This document shows positions 58,485 to 64,000 of a stretch of 64,000 nucleotides of DNA, piece after piece. The stretch is from Neoceratodus forsteri (lineage: Eukaryota; Chordata; Ceratodontiformes; Ceratodontidae). The stretch is taken from contig CM057453.1 in the NCBI GenBank assembly GCA_016271365.2, positions 1,089,087,001-1,089,151,000 on the forward strand, in the 5' to 3' direction. The notes beneath the pieces are model-generated. The model saw only the letters and a program-made list of their open reading frames with translations. It did no database searches and had not been told where the DNA came from. Position numbers and translations under genes: made by a program. Within the stretch, counting starts at the first letter, position 1. Every line of letters begins with the position of its first letter.

Positions 58485-59118
58485 AGATCCTTTCCAAACC
58501 AAATTGCTCAAAAATTACTCTAGAGGGCCTTGTGTTGCTAGATTTGTGTTGTTTGTTTTTGCTTTTGTTGATTATTTAGCTTAAAGCAATGATTTGGTTT
58601 TGTCTGTAGAGCAACACTGCTCTGGGGAAGGGAGATGTATTCAGTTAGCAAGTTAGCCCAGGGCCCTTTTTGGCAGAGCACTTGTCTATGTGAGCAGCAG
58701 ATTTTTCTTTTTTCCCCCTTATTCTTTCTTGTTAATTATTTTTGGACTGTAGCCTATGATTTCGCATTGTATTTCTTTAGTTTAGTTTATTTAAGTGAAG
58801 TTTTCTGACAGTCTCATTATAAATTAATTGTATTTAGTTCTTAAAGTGGCGTATTCCGTCACTTTGTTATACTAACTTATTAATGACCATGTAATTTCAT
58901 CACAGTATTATAAATCTAAATAAGAAAAATTGACTGGAAAGAGAGGCTGTACTAAATGGTGAGGTGCCAGGGAGGCAGCAAAGAAGTCAAGAAGTTCTGT
59001 GGGGCAAAAGGCTGCTGCAGCTAAAAAGCTATGCCTGTAGAAATGACTTTTGTGAGCTCCGGCTGGGGCTGGTAGTAGTAGTAATGGAGTAGTTGGTGGC
59101 AGTGATGGTGGCATTAGT
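58485..59118. other. No recognised feature
   Basis: AT-rich spacer between the Harbinger element and the hAT pseudogene. Confidence 0.4.
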
Positions 59119-60533
59119 GTGGCCACATTTTTCTCTGGCACATCTGTGGCATCCATACTGGTGGGGGCTGGGAGAAGTGGTGACAAGAGGAGCAGTACAA
59201 GAGGTAAAGTCTCTGGCTCTAGCACAGTGGTCGAGGAGGAGGTTGTTGGTGTCCCTGTGACTCCTGGAGGTGCTGAGTTTGATTTTGATGAGAGTTTCTC
59301 ATTCCCAAATGAGAGTGCGGTGCATGAGCATGAGTCAGAGCCTGAGAAGGGAGATCTGACTGTTGCACAGTCGAAAATGACTAAACTAAAAAGTGCGTGT
59401 CAGACTCTGGATGATGAGAGGGAGACAGAGCCTGGAGAAAGTGATGCTGATGATGAGGTCAGAGCTCAGGTGGAGGAGGAGGAGGATATCAACAACTGTG
59501 GGATGATGATTTGAATCCCCAATGGGAGCTGGAAAAGAAAAAGAGGACTAGTGGTACTGCTGAAGATGTGGAGGTATGCCCACCACTATCTCACACAACT
59601 ACCTAAGTACCCTCCACCAATACTACACCAGTTGTTTGTCTTACTGCTGAGCCAATTACACATCAGTCACCCAGTGTTGAAGTTTATAAAGCATCCCAAA
59701 AAAACACCCATTTTCACCCATTCCCCTCCCTTGTCCAACTCCCACCACCATGTAAAATCAAGGGGTACCAAATCCCTGGTTTAAGATTTTTATATGCTGG
59801 ACACAGTTGATGAAAAAGTTGCTATCTGTCAGCTGTGTCAAGCGTGAGGCAGTAGGGGAAAAAACGTCAGCCACCTAGGCACTGGTGGGCAACAAACTCA
59901 TATAAAATCCAGTTGAGCTGGAGTCAACACCAAAAGGAAGCTGGTGCTGAGAGTCCCTCTCCCTTATCATAGTCATCATTTGCCAAGGCATCCAGAAGTG
60001 GCAGGGAAATAGCCCAGGCTGAGGAAGGGAAGAGGGAGGAGGACTACTACAGAGATCTCAGATGAGGAAGAGTCTGTGGGGCTGCCAAGTAGTGCTCATG
60101 GCAGTAGTAGTGGGTTGAATAGTACCAGTAAGAGGCATCAAGCCACAGTGATGTCACTTCAAAAAAACACCCCAAATCACTGCTTTCATTTAAGCTGCTG
60201 TAAATCCTCAGGAGTCAAATACTAACCCAACAACCATGCTGCCATGACGAGTCCAGCTGTTTAGTAGCCCTGCACCTAGAAAGGTCCAGCCTACACTGCA
60301 AAACATATGTGAGTGTCAGTCCAAATACCCACCCAGTCATGCTATTGCACGAGAACTAAATGCAGCAATAGCTGAAATGCTGGCAACTGATCCATTGCCT
60401 TTCTGTTTTGTGGAGAACATAGAATTTAGAAGATTGATGGCCCATGCCTGTTCCAAATGGCAGATTCCTTCATGAACATATTTCTCCACATGTGCCATTC
60501 CTGAGCTGCACAGAACGGTGCCAATCAATGTAA
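59119..60533 (+). pseudogene. hAT-family transposase, N-terminal part with BED zinc finger
   Basis: The first 131-residue open stretch is acidic (FDFDESFSFPNES, EVRAQVEEEEDI) like the leader of ZBED-type proteins. Near 59785-59920 a BED finger follows: DTVDEKVAICQLCQA, then after a stop GKNVSHLGTGG and THIKSS. It shows the C-x2-C pair and the first His; the last His is lost to a stop. Near 60325-60480 the start of the hAT core reads HAIARELNAAIAEMLATDPL, FVENIEFRRLMAHACSKW and QIPS. It is cut at about 60533 by the next LINE. BED proteins bind transposon ends; this one cannot be functional. Confidence 0.85.
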
Positions 60534-61478
60534 GCCATGCCCTGTTTCCTTCAGCATTCACCATACATACATCTCAGTATGGCTATATGGACTAGTGGCT
60601 GGCTGGATGTATGGCGGTCCCTTCATCCAAGAAGCAGAGGATATACATTTTACTCAGCTGTACATGGCACATATACCCAAATTGATCATTGCTATACTCA
60701 AAAGGAGTGTCTGGGAGCTCTCAATAGATCCCGCCATGGGGGTTGTTGCCCACTCTGACCATGCACCCCTGATTACCACTTAGGATTTGGGTCTCGAGAG
60801 GTGCAACACCATCTGGAGATTTAACCCACCCCATCTCAGGAGTGAATCTTTTCGCGAGTTTCTGAGTGATAAGATGAAAGAGATTTTGGAGGATAACTCT
60901 GACCCTGAAATTTCCCCCTCTATCAGGTGGGATATCCTAAAGGCGGTCCTATGGAGCCACTTAATAAAGCACTCAGCCACCCTCATGAAGCTGAGGAAGG
61001 AGAGACAAATACACCTCAAACAAACTCTGTACTTCCTCCAGGCATGAAGACCATTCAGTCACCGCACAGCTTAAACAGGTTAGGAGGGACCTGGACTCCC
61101 TCTGTACTCAACAGACAGAGATAGTGATGGCCTTCTTGAGGCAAAGGTGTGGAGAGATAGGCCCACGGGCTTCTCGCCCGCTAGCCTACCAGCTACACAA
61201 ACAGCATAAACTCTCCACCATAGCAGCCATAAGAGATCCTAACACAGGTACCCTTTACATGAAACTTGGGCACATCTCCCAGGCATTCTGTGACTACTAG
61301 AAGGCCCTATATACTCCTGAACACCTTATAGACTCTACCGCTATTAATGCCTTCTTGTCCCCTCTAGAACTTCCCAAGCTCACCCAGGACCAACAGGCCA
61401 GTCTGATATCTCCCATAACTCAAATGGAGTTATCGGCAGCCATCTCCAGATCTAAAACCTTGAAAGCTCCTGGCCCTG

Positions 61479-62396
61479 ATGGTTATGGAGTGGAGTTTTA
61501 TAAGTGCACCTCGCCAACAGTTAGCCCACTCCTCCTACAGGTTTACAGCGATGTTCTGCAGGGTACCTCTAACCCTACCAAGCTGGTCATATGCAGCTGT
61601 CTGTCTTATCCCTAAACCAGACAAGGATCCCCTTTCATGCGACTCTTACCCACCAATCTCAATCCTAAATATGGTCTATAAATACCTTATGTCTATCCTG
61701 GCCCACCAGCTAGATACTGTCCTCCCCACCCTAATCAACCTAGATCAGACAGGTTTTGTAAGCTCTAGGCCCACGATGGACAATACACATAGAGCACTCC
61801 ATCTGGTCCAAGAAATGCAGACTCGTAAGGACCCATCTGTACTTCTCAGCCTTGATGCTGAGAAGGCATTTGACAGGGTCTCTTGGCCCTTTCTTTTCTC
61901 CACTATGGCCAAGATGAGATTCCCTGCACCCCTTATCACTATGATAAAAGTGCTTTACTCCTCCCCTCAGGCCTGTGTCAAGGTTTCTGGTCACCACTCT
62001 GCCTGTTTTCCCCTCTTTAGGGGCACTCGTCAAGGCTGTCCTCTGTCCCCTGGACTCTTTGCCATTTTTATTGAGCAACTGGCCGAAGTAGTCAGACTCT
62101 CCACCCAGATCCAGGGGGTCCAGATGGAAGTGATGGAGCACTGCATAGCTTTTTATGCAGATGATGTTCTGCTTTTCCTATCAACACCATTACAGTCCAC
62201 CCCGGCAGTCTTCAAAATTCTTGAGGACTTCGGGTCCTGTTCAGGGTACAGGTTCAACACATCCAAAACGGATACCCTTGTCTTTCATTTCACCCCCCCG
62301 TCATTTAGGCAGACTTACCTATTCCAATGGGACCTTGATAAATTGAAATACCTTGGTATTTACTTGTCCCATAAAGCTGAAAGCTATGTGAAATAA
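61479..62396 (+). pseudogene. L1/Tx1-like reverse transcriptase core
   Basis: A 305-residue open frame; the first ~40 residues are out of the RT frame, which starts near AAVCLIPKPDKDPL. Motifs: SILNMVYKYLMSILAHQL, DQTGFVSSRPTMDNT, motif A LSLDAEKAFDRVSW, GTRQGCPLSPGLFAIFIEQL (motif B), motif C FYADDVLLFLS with both Asp, GYRFNTSKT, and LKYLGIYLSHKAE at the end. The catalytic core is intact over this span, while the flanking regions are shifted. At 61670, SYPPIS replaces the usual SYRPIS. Confidence 0.92.
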
Positions 62397-63399
62397 CTAT
62401 GACCCTTTTTACTCTCAGCTCCAACACGACCTGGCTAAATGGAGCATCCTCCCACTCAATCTACTCCAGAGAATAGCGGTTATATGGATGGTGATTCTGC
62501 CTAGGGCCCTTTATCTCTTTCAGAATGTACCACTACACATACCGGCAAAAATATTCTATATATGGAATAAGGCTATCTTGGGGTTTATATGGGCCGGAAG
62601 GCACCCCAGAGTGAAATTCTCTACCCTTTCTCTCCCCAGGAAGCGGGGGGGGGGGCTTGCACTCCCCAATCTTAAGCTGTATAACTGGGCCTCCCACCTA
62701 TCATTTATAACCATCCATTGCATAAAGGGCTAACCCTGCAATATGGAGGGAAATAGAGGAAGGTCTCCTCCCCTACGAAGACATGGTCAGGATCATCCTA
62801 TACCAAAATCCCCCCTCCTAAATCAGACACCTATTGGCCCTTGTATCTCACACCAAATTAGAATTTGGAATGCAATTTGAAGACATTTCTCTCTTTACCC
62901 ATATGTGATGTTGCTTTGCCTGATTGCCTTATTGGAAAACTTCCCCCCAGCCTGACCTGATCACACCTTTCGCACCTGGGACCACCTTCAACTTACAACC
63001 CTCCCACAATTTTTAAGTGGGCCTGATTTTAAATAATTTCAGGAGATGCATCAGACTCATGGGCTAAGGCAGACAGACTTTTTTAGGTATCTACAGCTGA
63101 AACACTTTTTTTACTCCCCCTCCACATGGAGCCCGCAACCCTGAGAGTTACCCCCCCCAAATAATACTGCTCCAGAGGCTCTTCCTTTCCGCAGAGCTGC
63201 CACATGCAATCTCTGTCTTTTATCAGGCCCTTACTGAAACAACAGGAGAAGGCACTGAGGGGATACTCAAGAAATGGAATACAGAATTGGGCACAAGTAT
63301 CACCCCACAACAGTGGAATAACAGCTGCCTCATGCCCTCTAAACTCACTTACTCTCATAGCTGGTGATTTTTTTCCTGGCAACTGCTTATAAGATATTT

Positions 63400-63844
63400 C
63401 CATACACCGACCATAACATCTCACTTCCTTGCAACTAGTACAGCTGAATGTTGGCACCAGTGCGGTGACCCAATGGCACACCATTCTCATGTATTTTGGT
63501 TGTGCCACAGACTACAACCCTTTCTGACATCCCTACAGCTGGAGATGGAGGTCCTATTTGGACACCCGGTACCCCTTACAACTGAATGTTTTATATTACA
63601 TGTTCTTCCTCAGGGATTCATGGATTCTCATACTCACTATCTCCTAGTGATATCCCTCATGGCGGCAAAGAAGGCCATCACCAGATGCTGGCTCTCAGTG
63701 ATGGTCCCTACAATACCTGAGTGGAAGGAAATAGTTAATCTTATCTATAGAACAGAAAAGATATCTTTCCACCTAAATGATTGTTCCAAACTCTGCTTAC
63801 TGTTCTCTGCACCCATCCAGTTACCTGCCTTCTGTCCTCCTTGA
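63400..63844 (+). pseudogene. L1/Tx1-like LINE C-terminal Cys/His domain
   Basis: Plus translation shows AECWHQCGDPMAHHSHVFWLC, a C-x2-C..H-x4-C knuckle typical of this LINE C-terminus. It is followed by MAAKKAITRCWLS, IPEWKEIVNLIYRTEKI and a stop at 63844. The first Cys pair has one extra residue spacing (CWHQC), which may weaken zinc binding. Confidence 0.8.
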
Positions 63845-63850
63845 TGTGAT

Positions 63851-64000
63851 GCCTACAGATAAATTAGAAAACTATTGAACACTGCATAATTAAATGCAAA
63901 CACTGCCTCCACCACATGCATCCAGAATGACAAATCCAGACTTTTAATTCAGCAAAAATGCCATTGCCAGTCTGGCAAACCATAACTCCTCCAGCAAGCA
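63851..64000. other. No recognised feature
   Basis: Short AT-rich end of the window. Confidence 0.4.

Larger units (their letters stand above)
60534..63850 (+). mobile_element. L1/Tx1-like LINE, 5'-truncated
   Basis: Plus-strand order: endonuclease C-terminus (GWLDVWRSLHPRSRGYTFYS at 60600, QIDHC, SDHAPLITT at 60755), a linker (IWRFNPPHLRSESFREFL, WDILKAVLWSHLI), the RT start (KTLKAPGPDGYGVEFYK at 61460), RT core (61479-62396), and a Cys/His C-terminus to about 63840. The wording is of the L1/Tx1 group, unlike the CR1/L2 copies. It inserted into the hAT pseudogene. Confidence 0.9.

Overview
The window is vertebrate-type genomic DNA built almost entirely of transposable elements. I found no convincing host gene, tRNA, rRNA, CRISPR array or operon. 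The mix is CR1/L2-like LINEs, an L1/Tx1-like LINE, a Penelope-like element with a GIY-YIG domain, a PIF/Harbinger element with its Myb-like partner gene, a BED-finger hAT pseudogene, a MIR-like CORE-SINE, a solo LTR and several MITEs. This points to a large, repeat-rich non-mammalian vertebrate genome. An amphibian is my best guess, but the sequence alone does not prove it.

Layout. 0-6 kb: a minus-strand LINE (endonuclease plus reverse transcriptase) cut by the window edge, a CORE-SINE, an AT-rich palindromic array, and a plus-strand LINE broken by a fold-back element and LINE tails. 6.1-8.7 kb: reverse copy A of a composite repeat. 9.3-10.5 kb: a SINE and a Penelope-like fragment. 12.3-22.5 kb: CR1/L2-like LINE remains, including a nearly complete element at 16.6-19.95 kb. 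23.4-29.5 kb: a hAT MITE, then a 5.4-kb pyrimidine-rich non-coding element and its 0.35-kb short form in tandem. 29.5-32.2 kb: copy B of the composite repeat. 32.5-46.8 kb: MITEs, LINEs, a SINE with an 18-bp target duplication, a solo LTR, and the best-preserved LINE (41.8-44.6 kb). 47.0-50.0 kb: copy C. 51.6-58.5 kb: a PIF/Harbinger element with a Myb/SANT-like gene on plus and a DDE transposase on minus. 59.1-63.9 kb: a hAT transposase pseudogene cut by an L1/Tx1-like LINE.

The most unusual object is the composite repeat (copies A, B, C and a fragment at 2.6-3.4 kb). Each copy joins a GC-rich tandem-repeat head, a 70-73 bp exon-like cassette with consensus splice acceptor and donor read antisense to the element, and a tandem array of roughly 290-bp units, each a long imperfect palindrome. 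No protein was recognised in it. All coding regions in the window look decayed by frameshifts, stops or lost catalytic residues, so nothing here is predicted to be autonomous today.
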